A stretch of DNA of 64,000 bases from Gnetum montanum (GCA_015680685.1 MNCI01002962.1:124402-188401), one strand, 5' to 3'; shown: positions 24,402 to 36,335, numbered from the stretch's first letter. Numbers and translations: made by a program. The notes: generated from the sequence alone by a model not told the origin.

Positions 24402-25384
24402 GTGGCAATGACATGAGCTAAAGTATTCTCAGCTTGGGGAATATGTTGGATACCAACATATATAAATGTTTGCATCAACTTTTTAGCTAATTCACAATAA
24501 GGTTGTACATGTTTGGCCTTGCATGCATAGACTTTTGTCACTTGGTTAACCACTAGTTACGAATCACATTTTACCATTAAACATGCAATTCCTAGGTTAT
24601 GAGCTACCAACATTCCTTTCATTAGTCCTTCGTATTCCACTACGTTAGTGCATGAAAATTTAAAATGATAAGCAAAAGGTTAGGTTTAACTAGAGGGTAA
24701 TGTTATGATGGTAGTAGCACTAGCTCCATGGGTAGTTGAAGCTTCATCAAAGTGCATGATGGCCTCATATCCTTTGGGTACTTCATTAATAATGTTGATA
24801 TGCTCATTAGGGAATTTAGGTTCCATGGCTACATTATTCTTAACTAGGGAATTTGTGAGTTGGGTGACTACAACTTAACCTTTCATTGAGGCTTGGAAGA
24901 TGTAATTTAGGTCAAACTTAGCTATTATGGTCTTCCATCAAGCTATATGGCTACTTTGGTATATGTTGGTTGCTATGGCTCTTAGTACATTTGTTTTTGC
25001 ATATGACATTGACTTAACTCCTAAAGAGGTAATGTTTGCACTTCTTCAAGAGAAGGCCAGGGCTATGCGATGCTTCTCAACCTCATGGAATTAAGTCTCA
25101 TTGGCAACCAATATATGATTCAAGTAGTAGATAGGTAGATCTACTCCATTATCTCATTTTTGATAAAGTAAAGGAGCTATGTAGGTTTTAGAGATTGTAA
25201 GGTAGATGTATAATGGTTTGTCTTTCTAAGGAGGATACATGGTAGGCAATTGGACCAACTCTTGCTTAATGTTGTCAAAGGCTGTTTAGCATTGGTTAGT
25301 CCTCTTGTAGTAAACCCACTTCCTAAGCAAGTGTGGTATAGGTTGTAGCTTATCCGTAAGCCTTGAGATGAACCTATGAATAGA
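24402..25384 (-). pseudogene. Double RNase H region of element E
   Basis: Reading from 25384 down, the native RNase H shows weak landmarks (TAFDNIKQEL, IYLTISKTYIAPLLYQ, a degraded FHEVEKHRIAL). It is followed by a second RNase H: MHFDEASTTHGASATTII, then FSCTNVVEYEGLMKGM (catalytic Glu), LMVKCDS (third acid) and the open stretch 24553-24410 (NQVTKVYACK, HIPQAENTLAHVIATLL). RT, RNase H, second RNase H, integrase is the arrangement known for Tat-type Ty3/gypsy elements. The reading ends at 24402, where element A is inserted, and the integrase half lies at 4535-5912. Confidence 0.82.
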
Positions 25385-26280
25385 TTGAAATTTACCTTAC
25401 AAACTTTGTAGTTCCTTTAGGTTGCTAGGTGGTGATAGGTTGGCTATCATCTTAACCTTATTAGGATTGACACATATTTCTACCTCAAACACTATGAAAT
25501 CAAGAATTTTATCTATTTTGACATTGAAGACACACTTTTTGGGATTAATTTGAAGCTCGTATTTGAGACATAATTCAAGTACTAGGTTTAGGTCATGTGC
25601 ATGGTCATTAGCTATTTTGGACTTGATAGCTATATCATCAACATAACCATTCAATAACCCTAGCATGTAGTCATCGAAGATGAAGGTTATGTATAGTTGA
25701 TGCTCTAGTTTAATCCTAAATTGGTTAGATCTCAAGAACCAATCAATAAGTTGATCAATGCTAGACAATAGAAAATCATATTTAATAGTTGCTTTGTTGA
25801 GATCATAGAAATCAATAAAGATACAAATGCTCCCATTTTTCTTAGGGACTACTACTATGTTAGATACCCATTCTATGTATTCAACAACTTAAATGAAACT
25901 AGCTTAGTAAAGCTTCTTAATATCATCACAAACTGCTAGGGCTAAATTTGGTCTAATCTTATGCACCTTTTGCTTAACCAGTTTGATACTAGGATTCAAT
26001 ATGATATTATGCTGTGCTAAACATGGGTCAAGTCTTGGCATATTCTCATATGACCAAGCAAAGACTTTAACATTATCTTGAAGGATCCTAGTGAGGTATT
26101 GGGCTATCTGGGGTTTTAGTGAGAAACTTAATTTTAATGTTTTTTTTCTCACATTATGGATTGTAACATGAATCTTAACTACATAGTACTCTGGGATGTC
26201 TTCAGTCTTGAAGTCAAGAATTTTGACTATGTTCTTAGGCCATTCAAGGGATTTCTCTATTGAGGCCATATGATTAAATA
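25385..26280 (-). pseudogene. Reverse transcriptase of element E (internally deleted)
   Basis: The segment 26269-25904 (121 codons) is the lead-in to RT, with LTRILQDNVKVFAWSYENMP, LDPCLAQHNI and VHKIRPNLALAV. The RT follows with VVVPKKNGSICIFIDFYDLN and SSIDQLID. The part that should hold the FSGYNQI and MPFGL motifs is missing: the reading jumps from the QLID region to GYVDDIAIKSK (catalytic YVDD kept, near 25640). It then continues NPKKCVFNV and LSPPSNLKELQSL. With part of the palm lost and stops present, it is dead. Confidence 0.82.
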
Positions 26281-26599
26281 GGCTCTCGAGTGGAAGATCT
26301 AGGTATTCTAAGTTAATTGATCATTCAACATCATCGTAAGGTTGATTCAAACTCAATGGTAGGTCAAATTGTGCCTAGGTATCAATGATTTAGTCTTGCA
26401 AATCAAAAAAAGCACATTAATTGACTTCTATATTATATAATTGTCAAATAATGCTAAAATATTACAATAATGAAGCACAACATACTCAAACAAGGGTTAG
26501 CATAAAGTAGAACAAGACAAAACAAGGTCGAGTAAGGTCATTACATGGTAAACCATGGCTAAAGAAAGTAGATTGAGATGCAATAAGGTGGAACAAGGG
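26281..26599. other. Flank of element E, nothing recognised
   Basis: About 120 bases may still be the upstream pol linker of E on the minus strand. I see no gag or protease further up, so E is truncated at its 5' side. Confidence 0.4.
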
Positions 26600-27130
26600 C
26601 AAAATTATGCCAAATGACACTAAATAGTAGCCAAGTAAAGGTCAAAACCATGTGGAATGATGTCCAATAAGGTTGAATGCTATCTTAATGCTACCAAATG
26701 ACATCAAATGATGTCGAATGATGCCAAATGATGGAAAATGCTAGTTAAACAAGGTCAATTGATGTAAAAATAGGGTAAAATGATGGTCAAAAGGGTACCA
26801 AATTTTGTCAAATGATATCAAAATGATACCAAATAATGTCAAATGATATTAAAATGATGATGAATGACATCAAATATTGTTACATTGATAAAAGGTGATG
26901 TCAAATGATGTTGAATGACACCAAATGATGTCAAATGAAATCAAAATGATACTGCATGATGTCAGATAGTATCAAATGGAAAAAAGATCATGCAAAATGA
27001 TGTTGAATGGTTTCAACTGACACTAAGTGATGGAAAAATGATATCAAATAATACCAAAATGAAGTTGAATGATATCAAATGATGTGGAAAGAGGTCAAAC
27101 AAGGTTAAATAAGGTCTAATATGGTCAAAT
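26600..27130. repeat. Degenerate short tandem repeat (CAAATGATGT)n
   Basis: Units such as TCAAATGATG, CCAAATGATG and TCAAAATGATA recur some 25-30 times with changes, most densely at 26690-27080. The basic period is about 10 bases, with inserted spacers. It has no coding sense on either strand. Confidence 0.8.
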
Positions 27131-27689
27131 ATGGTTGAAAATGGTAATATTTTCTTTTTAAGGTGATTTTATGATCCAAATAAGGAAAAACTTAGTAAAA
27201 ATAGGCTATGAATTGTTAAATTAAGTCAAATTTTAGAAAAAAATAGGCCATAGATTGTTAAAGTAAGAAAAAAATCTAGTAAAATAAGCACAATATTGTA
27301 AAAATAAGGAAAAATCTTGTGTAAATTGCTAGAATAAATAAATATTGAATAAGAACTATTAAAATAGACAAGAAAATCATGTAAACTAGTTTTAAACTAC
27401 TTGGAAACTGGCATTTTGTTGTCAAAAAATTTAAAATAGATAAATATTGAATTCTTAGCATGTGGGGACTATTCCTACCATGTGTGGGCAATCTAGACTG
27501 CCATCATAGCATGTGGAACCTAAATCCTTAGAGTGTGAATACTCTTGGCCAAGCTTGGAGCTTGTTCAACCTGGTATGACCACATTGAAGCTAAGTAGAG
27601 TTGGTGTAAGGTGTTATCGATTATTTTGGGCTATGCATAGGCAAGTTTGAGTAGCATTTTGATTTGTTGGAGTCCCACACATTGCTTGA
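27131..27689. other. AT-rich DNA, no gene seen
   Basis: The first part is A-rich with repeated 'aaaaataggc' phrases (27195-27300). From 27460 the CATGTGGG-type motifs of the next repeat begin in isolated form. Confidence 0.5.
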
Positions 27690-28680
27690 CATACTACCAT
27701 AGTGTGTGGGACAAAGTTCCCTAGCATGTGAAACTGATACCCAATTTTCATAGCTTGTAAGGATTAAATCTTTTGTCAATCTTCCATCCTAGGATTTGTG
27801 GGGCCTGTCAGGCAATGTATGGGTAATTTTGGGCATAGTGAATCTTGTTAGAAATCCTACACACTGCCATAACATGTGGGATGGGATTCCCAACATGTGG
27901 AATGAAGTTTGGTAGTTTACAAGGATTTTTGAGTAGGCTTTTTTTGGTATTTTAGGCTTCCATGACAGCGTCCAAGGTGTATGGGAAGATTTGTAGTTTT
28001 TTCTACCATCGTAAGCAAGGTTTGATGTGTCTTGAGCAAGTATAGGAGTTCTTAAGGCCTCACATGCTATGCTACATGTTGCCATAACATGTGAAACATG
28101 TCTTCCCAATGTGTGGGACCAAGAACCATTTCCAATAGCTTGTGGTGGTCATATTTTTGCTCAACTTTCCATTTTAGGTTTTGTGGATTTTACTGAGCTT
28201 CTAATGAGCAATTTTGGATTGGATATTTACTAGTGTGAGGCTCAAATGCTACCACAGCATGTGGGAAATGGGCTCCACTATGTGAGACCTGACTATGCTA
28301 GTTTTGGTGGATTTTAATTTCATTTTTGGTCTCTTCAATCTTCTAGTGTAGCATTTGGACTATAAAAGGAGTTCTACAATTTCTTTTGCAATTTCAAGTA
28401 AGGAATGACTTGTACTAATGGGATTGAGGCTTGTGAGGGCCTCACATCCTACCTCACACACTACCATATTGTGTGGGAGGTGAAACCCCAGTGTGTGAAC
28501 ATTCATGCTCTAGCCTTTGGTAATTTTAAATGAATTTTGTACATTGGAATTTTTCTAGTTTTTCCTAGATTTTCTGGGTCACACTAGGGAGCATATAAAT
28601 AAGTTTGGAAAGGAAAAAGACTATTACAAGCTTACACACTACCCCACATGCTTCCACAATGTGTGGGAGAGGATTCCATA
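27690..28680. repeat. Degenerate tandem repeat with CCAYARYRTGTGGGA core
   Basis: The core appears at 27697 (CCATAGTGTGTGGG), 27867 (CCATAACATGTGGG), 28082 (CCATAACATGTGAA), 28252 (CCACAGCATGTGGG), 28464 (CCATATTGTGTGGG) and 28654 (CCACAATGTGTGGG). The spacings are about 170, 215, 170, 212 and 190 bases, so the true unit may be a dimer of about 385 bases. Each core is preceded by a CACAC- or CACATGCT-type half, giving loose dyad symmetry, and is usually followed 20-25 bases later by a second CATGTG or GTGTGA motif. The same motifs occur at 2995-3260. Confidence 0.75.
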
Positions 28681-28962
28681 GTGCGCAAACATCTTGGAAC
28701 TTAATTCTAGCATGTGGGGTTGCTTGGTATTCTTTGCCCAAGTCTTGTGGGATCCACCCATGGTCAAACTACCATGGGAAGTCACATCTTAAGTAAAACT
28801 TAGCATACATGACCTATTTCTTAATCCATTATCAAGCTAAGTTGTGTAGATTATATTCCCTAGTGTACAAAAGGGTGTGCATAAGCATTGGGAGAGGATT
28901 CTTAGCATTGGAACCCAACATTTGAACCTATTTCTTTCTCGATTTAACACAGCATACAAAAA

Positions 28963-31336
28963 ATGGATTTTATGATTCTCCTAGTTCTCCATTTTCTTCT
29001 TCCTCTTCAATGTCTAGTTCTAATGAAGATGAACATAGGTATAGAGATAGAGATACACGAAGGGGTTAAGATGAAGATAGAAGTAGTAATAGATGAGATC
29101 ATCAGTGTGAGCATGAACGAAATCATCATAATTAAAAAATTAGAAATAGAAATTATTACCACAACATGTTTGATGATGATGGACCCTTGTTAGCTACCAA
29201 GAGCATGACACAGATAACAGAGGTAGTTAGAATGCCTCATAGGCATCAAAGGAAAAGTTGCATCATAAGGCTTGATATCCCTAAATTTGCTAGAGGTGAT
29301 AACTCTAATCCACAACATTAGTTATAAGCCTTCCATGATTCCTACACCTTGTAGAACATCAAGAGTAGGTGGCAAAAGCTTAAACTCTTTTCTAGGATAC
29401 TAGTTGATGAAGTTGAAAGTTGGTATAGATTGTTGGAACCGAATTCAATTCATCAATGGTCCATAATGCTAGAACTCTTTAACAAGAAATACTGAACCTA
29501 TGCGAGAGTATCCAAGCCATGATTTCTCTCAAAAAGAGTAGTTTTTTCACATCATAGATGGAATTTATAATCAAACAAGGGAGAGCCTTGGGATTTATGC
29601 CCAAGGTCAGTTATACAAATTGAAAGCCCATTAGATACAAAGGCTAGTCGAGCTGGTGGCAAAAGAAGAAGGAGAGCTATGTAAACAAGAAAATGTAGAG
29701 GAACATAACTGGGTCCCAACTTATTAAAAATAAAAGGTCCATATCTATGATGAGGAAAAAGAGGTAGCTCTTGATGAGGTGATTTCACAATAAACATTTC
29801 CAATACAAAAGTCTATCAATGAGCTTGAAGCAAAGATAGATAAGATGTGAGAGTTGATGAATGACAAAGTTACAACTTACATGAAAACCATAGAGGAGAG
29901 AGTAACACAAAATGAATCAAATTATCAAAACAAGAGGAGGAAAAAGAACCAAAAAATAGCTAGAAACACTTATTGAAAAAAAAAGGAAAAATAGCTATAG
30001 AAGAAGAGGCTATAGACTCAACCACAGAAGAGGATGATGGATTGGACATTTGCCTATATGACCATGCAAATGGCTATTGCCTAGTCATGTTACATCTACA
30101 TGAGTATTGGGCTTTTGCTTTGAATCCCAATTTTGTACAAAAGAAAATGCCTAGGAAATTACCTTTTTCACAAGGTAATTATAAACAATCCTACAACCAA
30201 TCATACTATCCTAGTGGAACTTCTTATCAACCTCAAAACTACTATCAAACATAGTGGAAAAACCCATAGTCATGGGAAAGGCCATCAACAAACCAACAAT
30301 GCTCTTATTGCCAACTAGACCCATATGACTACTATGTTCAACAACTTGTTTCTCCAAATGGTTCGACTTCCTCTACCTCAAATTACCATTATATCTCTCC
30401 CAAATATCATCAGCCGATAGCATCTCCTATGTGATCGCCATATCACACCTCTTATTCTATGTTAGATCCTTAATATTCTCATACTTCCCTCCACCACATG
30501 TCACCACCAACAACACAGGAAGAATTGGCACCACACCATCAATGGAAGAATGTCACTTATGCCATGAACATACATGTAAATGATAATGCTAGTAGATCTC
30601 AACCATAGTCTTGAAAATGTCCTTTCTTTAGGATAATTTCCTCACATGGGCACAAAACTCATAGACCTACTAACTCATCAAAACCAGCATAAGGCTAGCT
30701 AGGTGCAACACCCTTTCTCACCAAAGTAATGTCTTCCAATCCTATGTAAGGGCCAACACCCATTACCACTCTAATGTAAAACATAACAGATGAACCTATC
30801 ACTATGGAGAGATAGGAAATTCCATGCATCACTATTGAAAAAGAAGGATGCAATTGTTGATCGACCTTTTAGAATGTCAACATAGTCATTACACCAGTCC
30901 ACAACAAATATGACAAACAAGTGTATGTACAAGAGAGATTAGGGGCCACTAAACCAAAAGACATCCAGTGGTCAAAAATCGAGAACCGAAAAGTGTCTAA
31001 ACCATGCATGGAAACATTTGACCCACTTATTAACTCTTATTCTAAGAAAATGACCCCAACTGAGAGCTCACAAATGGAAATATTAAATCATAATCATACA
31101 CCAGCAAATAGAGGATATAAGGACTTAGAATTTGAATTTAGGAATCAACAAGAAAGTATAGTTGGACCTTCTGAAATGGAAAGATCATCTAGTGCAATAG
31201 GATATATGTCTTTAGATTATCAAACTTTGATTACCATCAAGATTACTTTGGACAATAATAGAAAAACTAAATCACTAGGGATGATAAGTGAGCAACCTAG
31301 AGTGTATGATCTAGGGAATCTAGGGTGCATTTTTTG
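28963..31336 (+). pseudogene. gag of element D (Athila-like, pol-less)
   Basis: The order of motifs follows the gag of elements C and I. It has a serine-rich start, GPLLATKSM, LDIPKFARG, a KLFSRILVDEVESWY-type core and LELFNKKY. A degraded middle with many stops follows, then acidic TEEDDGLDICLYDHANGYC (30014-30070, comparable to EYDICQYEHPKGCC in C) and a Gln-Tyr-rich part (SQGNYKQSYNQSYYPSG). Open stretches are 29973-30254 and 30921-31337. The last one ends in LGCIF and a stop. No protease or RT follows. The product would be the particle protein only, so the element could spread only with enzymes supplied by a relative. Confidence 0.75.
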
Positions 31337-34081
31337 AACACTTACCCATGTGTTCAGTTGTGGGGATAGGCTTTATTTTGGCCTAGGAATTAATAAGTGC
31401 TTTTTAACTTGTTTTTTTTCCACCTTTTTGCAGTTTATAATTTATTGTTACACCTTTTTCTCTTCTTAATACCTTTTCATATTCTTTAATATCATCTCAT
31501 TCTTTTATAATTTTTCATTTCTTAAATTTTTGATATGCTTTGACATTTTCTAATTCTTTTATAATTTTTCATTCTTTTTATTTTTTAAAATTCTTGATAT
31601 CTTTTCTAATTTTTAGTATTTTTTCTTCATTTTACTTGTATATATTTCTATCAATTTTCCAATAAATACACCGAATAAGGTAATATGTAATCCCAATAGG
31701 TTGAAGATTTCTCTGTATTATCAATCATAAAGGACTTATTATCTACACAGTGAGACCACAACATCCATCCACCCATTCCAACAATAAGAGGTTATTACCA
31801 TGGCCATAATGATATTCTTCTCATAATAAAACTAAGACTAAATTTGTGATTGTTATGCCTAGACAAAAGGGTGAAGAACCAAGTGGGAATGAAAAGGGTG
31901 TGACATCAAGGGGATTTATGGACTTGATTAGCTTACTACTATCAGTTCTATCCTATTGCTAAGGAAGTATGATATCCTTGTAGATCTAACGAAAAATGGA
32001 AGTAAGCATATAATAAGTGCTACATTACCATGTCACTAGAAAGACATGTTTCCCATGCCTAAAGGTAGTCCTCTGGTAAGGTTGACACAATTAAAAATAA
32101 ACTTCATGCACAGAGTAAATTTTTGGAGGTCCCACTAGAAAGACATATTACCCATGCCTAAATGTAGGCGGATTCTTAGAAATCTAAATAATAATAATAA
32201 TAACAAAGAGTGCAATGAATAAACTCCTCCCTTGGATAATACGCCAAGTGGTAATACTTCTTGCAACAGTGGTAGTAATATAGTTGTAATTCCAAGAGAT
32301 GAGACAATGCGATGTCATTGAAATGTGGTTGGACTTGGTTTGAATCTTGGAAAAAAGGCTAATGATTACTTTAACCATTAATAAAATACAAGAATTCATT
32401 ATGCCTATGGTAAGACACCTCAAGTCCTGATTTCTATACTCCCTTCTAAGTCCATCTCATCTCACTGTATATGTAATCATAACTTGTGATTTTGTATAAT
32501 ATAGCGGTATTTTCCCAATTTGGTGATACTAACACATGTGTTTAGTTAGACAAGTATGTCTTACATTCAACTCCTTGAGTGCCTAAGGACACTTTAGACA
32601 TGGTTATACAAGGGAACTACTTTGGTGAGGATCCACCTATATAACTCTTGTATTTCATACTTGCCAAGCAGTTCCACATCATCTTGTGCCTTCCGAAACC
32701 TCTAATAAACTTCCCATAACATCTAGGAATCTGTCCGTACATCAAAAATAAATTATCCATTTCTTATCCATACCATAAACTTTCATTCCTTGAGATTACT
32801 TATTTATGAACTTTGAATGCCAAATTTTCAAAAATTGTGCATCATTAATGACCATGACCCTCTAAACAAGCTTTACATCTTTTAGACATTTCATCTAATT
32901 GATTTTCTCTAGACATTCTAAAAATTTGAACTTTTTAATGATGCCATCATAATTACAATGTCATAGGCATCTATGATGTCACGAATATAAAAATAGTATA
33001 TATACATGTGGGAGTTAGTGAAATTTTTCACTTCCTCATTTTGCAACAAGAGAGTTTTTGTATTTTTTTAGCACTCTTAAACACTAGCTTCCAAAGTCCA
33101 TAACTTCATCCTCGTAGCTCCAATTTCCAAAATTCTTAAATCTTGTTGATCTCAAAGAGCTCAACTTAGTTAGGGGGGGGAGTGGAAGGGTGTGCATTAT
33201 GCAATGTAAGTGAAGAAAAATTTAAAAATTTGAGCCAAAAATTTCTAACGTTGGACAATACTATAAAGGGTATGTACAAAGAGATAATAAGAATCTTAAA
33301 GATAATCAATCAAACTAAGGCCAGAAAAATTTAAATAATACTCCTAATAGACCATATCAACTATTTTAGTCCATAATAAGTAAGGAAAATGATATAAGGT
33401 GATAAATAACTAAAAGATATAACACATAAGGGGTTCTTTCTTTTGCAAATTTTTCTAACTCTGTAATCATAAAATGATGAGAACTTGATCTAACCAAGAG
33501 TATGAGAAGGATTATGAATAATTAAACATTAATGAAAACATTTTAGTAATCCTAAAACTCTTGATTGATTGCAGATGGTCCTGAAGATGATACTAGAAGG
33601 AGGACCTTCACAACCTAGAAGTTGTAAAGACACAACTCCAAGCATCCTCATTATGGCTCACACTAACCAACAACAATGAATGGAACTTAGGAGAAATGTA
33701 CTAATTCTAGCAAAATAAAGAGGCCAATGCAATAGTTAAAATAAAAGAAGTCTCTGTGTCATACTTAGTAGAGAGGACATATAAAAAAGAAGACAAGGAT
33801 AGAAGAGGAGAAACTTTTCAAAAGCCAGAAGCTTAATGACAAAGTGAAGAAGAAAATGGAAGAGCCACCACTACTTGAAATATGAATAACATTGAGCCAC
33901 TTCAAATTTTATTTTTGTTTTTTCATGTAAATATGTCATTTTTTGTACACAACATTGTGACACTCAGAGTCAGTTAGTAGTTAGAGTCAATCAATAATCT
34001 CATACCTTCCCAATATTTTGTAAGGAACTTGTTCCTCCTTTTGTTCACTTGAGGATGAGTTTTCATTCAGTCGTGGGGGTA
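31337..34081 (+). other. 3' noncoding region of element D with polypurine tract
   Basis: A T-rich stretch (31430-31660) opens the region, as after the integrase in element C. A pair of direct repeats with CACTAGAAAGACAT and CCCATGCCTAAA lies at 32034-32066 and 32132-32165, and a related block occurs at 143-175. A G run is at 33173-33181. Positions 33590-33890 look like a leftover of a lysine-rich coding sequence with stops. The region ends in the polypurine tract CGTGGGGGTA (34072-34081), identical to that at 1377-1386. Confidence 0.65.
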
Positions 34082-34894
34082 TGATAAATCATGTTATTCA
34101 TAGGCTAAGATATTAGGTATATGATATCAGAGATTCGATATCTTAGCCCCAATATCAAAGCACAAGTTTTGACATCAAATATCCGATATCATAGGATGCA
34201 TGCCTACCTATAAATATAGCACTTGGATGCATAATCTGAAGAACTTTTAATTCCATCCTTACGTAGACTCTTGCAATTTTTTTCATAGCTTTAGTGCTAG
34301 ATTGAATGCCTATAGTGTGATGTTGAGCAATTGTATGAAATCTTTATTTGAGTGAAGTGTACTTGGGCACAGTTCATGTCCAAAAATAAAAATCAAAATT
34401 TCTTTTCATCATTGTAGCATCCACTTAGTTTTTAGTATTTTCTTAGTTTAATCATTTACATTTCCAAGTACTTTACTTTCTTATTCATTAGTAAAGTGGA
34501 ATGAGTAAAATTGGTTTTGAGCATTTAAGTATAGTCATTTAGTGATCCTAGTAGTGTTGTTGATTGGTTTTCCCAATAACATAATGCTTGGTAACCTTGT
34601 AATGATTACATGAGCCCAAGACATGTACGGTAAGCTAGGACCAGATGCTCATTGCTCTAGGCTAGTTTAGATTTACCTTCTCATTGTTAGTTAGATTAAA
34701 GAATTAATTATCAAGATTAGCATAAGGCCACAACAACATCAATTATCAATTACCACTAGCCCAAGTGGGAAGACAACATCCTGTGATCAATGCTTAACAA
34801 TCTAGATGCCACAACTAGTCCCATCCATAGAATTTGACTAGATCATGTGTGAATGCTTGTGATTTGTATGGTTGGGCATAGGGGTAACTCATCA
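34082..34894 (+). repeat. 3' LTR of element D
   Basis: The LTR is 813 bp, from TGATAAATCATG to GGTAACTCATCA. The first 120 bases hold GATATC-type repeats (TATGATATCAGAG, TTCGATATCTTAG, ATCCGATATCATAG). The TATA box TATAAATA is at 34209-34216. The rest matches the LTR at 1387, ending with 'gtatggttgggcatagggg'. A 5' partner is not present upstream, so element D is truncated. Confidence 0.85.
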
Positions 34895-35856
34895 TATATA
34901 CAAAAGCACAGGAACTATTTTCTATGAATTAAGTGATATAGATTTGTTGATGGTACTTTAGTGTTGGTTTTGATGGAAATGTTTTGAGATATTTTAGACA
35001 CTTATTCATACTAGATATGATGCAACTGCATGAAACATTCATATTACATGTTAAAAAATGACTACCTAAAGCTTGTAATCACTAAAATACTTTGTAATGC
35101 TATTGTAACATCCCTATTCTAGATCATTTTTTGGTTGGCATGTAATTTCACTAAATCCTTGGATATATGATGTCTAGCCTATTGATTATGTTTTGACTTT
35201 ACTATGTGGTGTGTCCTTAGTTATGTTATTTGGTTGATGGCATGTTATTTGGTATGCGGGAGGGTTGTATGTGTGTGTGGGGGGTTGGTGTGGGAGGTGG
35301 GCAGGGGTGGGGAGGAGGAGGGGGGCGAGAGGGGGTGGAATTTGAACCTTACAAAAATGAATAATAATATTAAAAAATTCAAAGTAAATTAAATCAAAAA
35401 AGAGAAATAGTGTAAAGAAAAAACCTAATAATTTTGGAGATGTCTTTTCAAGTTATAATAATCCTTAAAAACATCCCCTATAGGATAGGAAAATGATTAA
35501 GGCTTATCCTTATTTAGAAGTGTCATCATGGGTTTTCACTTCTTACTAAAGGATTTCCTATGAAGTAAAAGAAAAACTTTATCTAAAGATTTAAAAAAGT
35601 ACTATTTAGAAATAATGATTGTTCTAATAGTTGGAGCTAATATTTATATTCGTGATTATTCCAATGTTATGGTTTTGGTATTATATTCATATAATATGCA
35701 TATGTGCATTAATCTTGTTGGGATAAGCATCATGGACTAAAAATGTTAAGGTAATGAATTCTATATTAGGCATGTATAATAGATATGCTTGGTTACATAG
35801 TATACTTAATTATTTGATTATGTTTTGACTTGGCTATGTGGTGTATCCTTGGTTAT
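34895..35856. other. Unassigned DNA, possibly LTR of the chromovirus-like element
   Basis: TGTAACATCCC at 35105 would suit the start of a chromovirus LTR, but I could not confirm it. A 43-base phrase (TTGATTATGTTTTGACTT...) occurs at 35182-35224 and again at 35813-35856, just before an LTR fragment. No gene is seen; the open frame 35204-35392 runs through a G-rich tract and is not convincing. Confidence 0.4.
35257..35339 (+). repeat. G-rich tract with potential G-quadruplex
   Basis: More than ten runs of three to six G are spaced by one to six bases, including GTGTGTGTGGGGGG and GGAGGAGGAGGGGGG. It stands out from the AT-rich surroundings. Confidence 0.8.
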
Positions 35857-36335
35857 TGATAAACAATAAATAAGTTACATGCAATATTGCATCTATGATA
35901 TCATATATCTTAATATGATATCATAGATGTGATTTATCCATGGCTAGTACAACCTATAAATATCATTCACCTATTGTATTAAATGCAATAAATGAGTACT
36001 TGTAGTATGATATTGTTATTTTGAGTGGAATGTACCTAGATATGTTTCATGACTAGAAATAAAGATTGAGATTGTTTCTTATCAGTGTAGTGCTTTGACT
36101 TAGATTACATTTTTCTTTGCCATGTGATTTACATTTCTATGTAATTTACTTTCCATTGTACTTAGTGTAATGTTTACATTTCAATCATATAAGAGTAATT
36201 CAGTGGAATAAGTACAACCAATTTATTGCATAATGTGTAATTGCTTAGTAACCTAGTAGTGATATCTCTTGGTATATCTAGTAGTATATTAATTGGTAAT
36301 CCCAGTAGTAGTTACACTAGCCTAAGATGTATACA
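35857..36335 (+). repeat. Partial LTR of the GATATC type
   Basis: It starts TGATAAACAATA. It has a promoter block with two near-palindromic units (CTATGATATCATAT and ATATGATATCATAG), TATAAATA at 35972-35979 and the shared 'ctagatatg...aataaag' region. It is similar to the LTR at 34082 up to 'cactagcctaagatgta', and the last 200-odd bases of the LTR are missing. Confidence 0.7.

Noticed and set aside
26600-28680. Regular repeats that could suggest a CRISPR array
   Set aside because: The units are degenerate and spacers are not of constant length, and the sequence is clearly from a plant nuclear genome.
35204-35392. 62-codon frame with Gly-rich middle
   Set aside because: It is open only because of the G-rich tract and has no relative elsewhere in the window.
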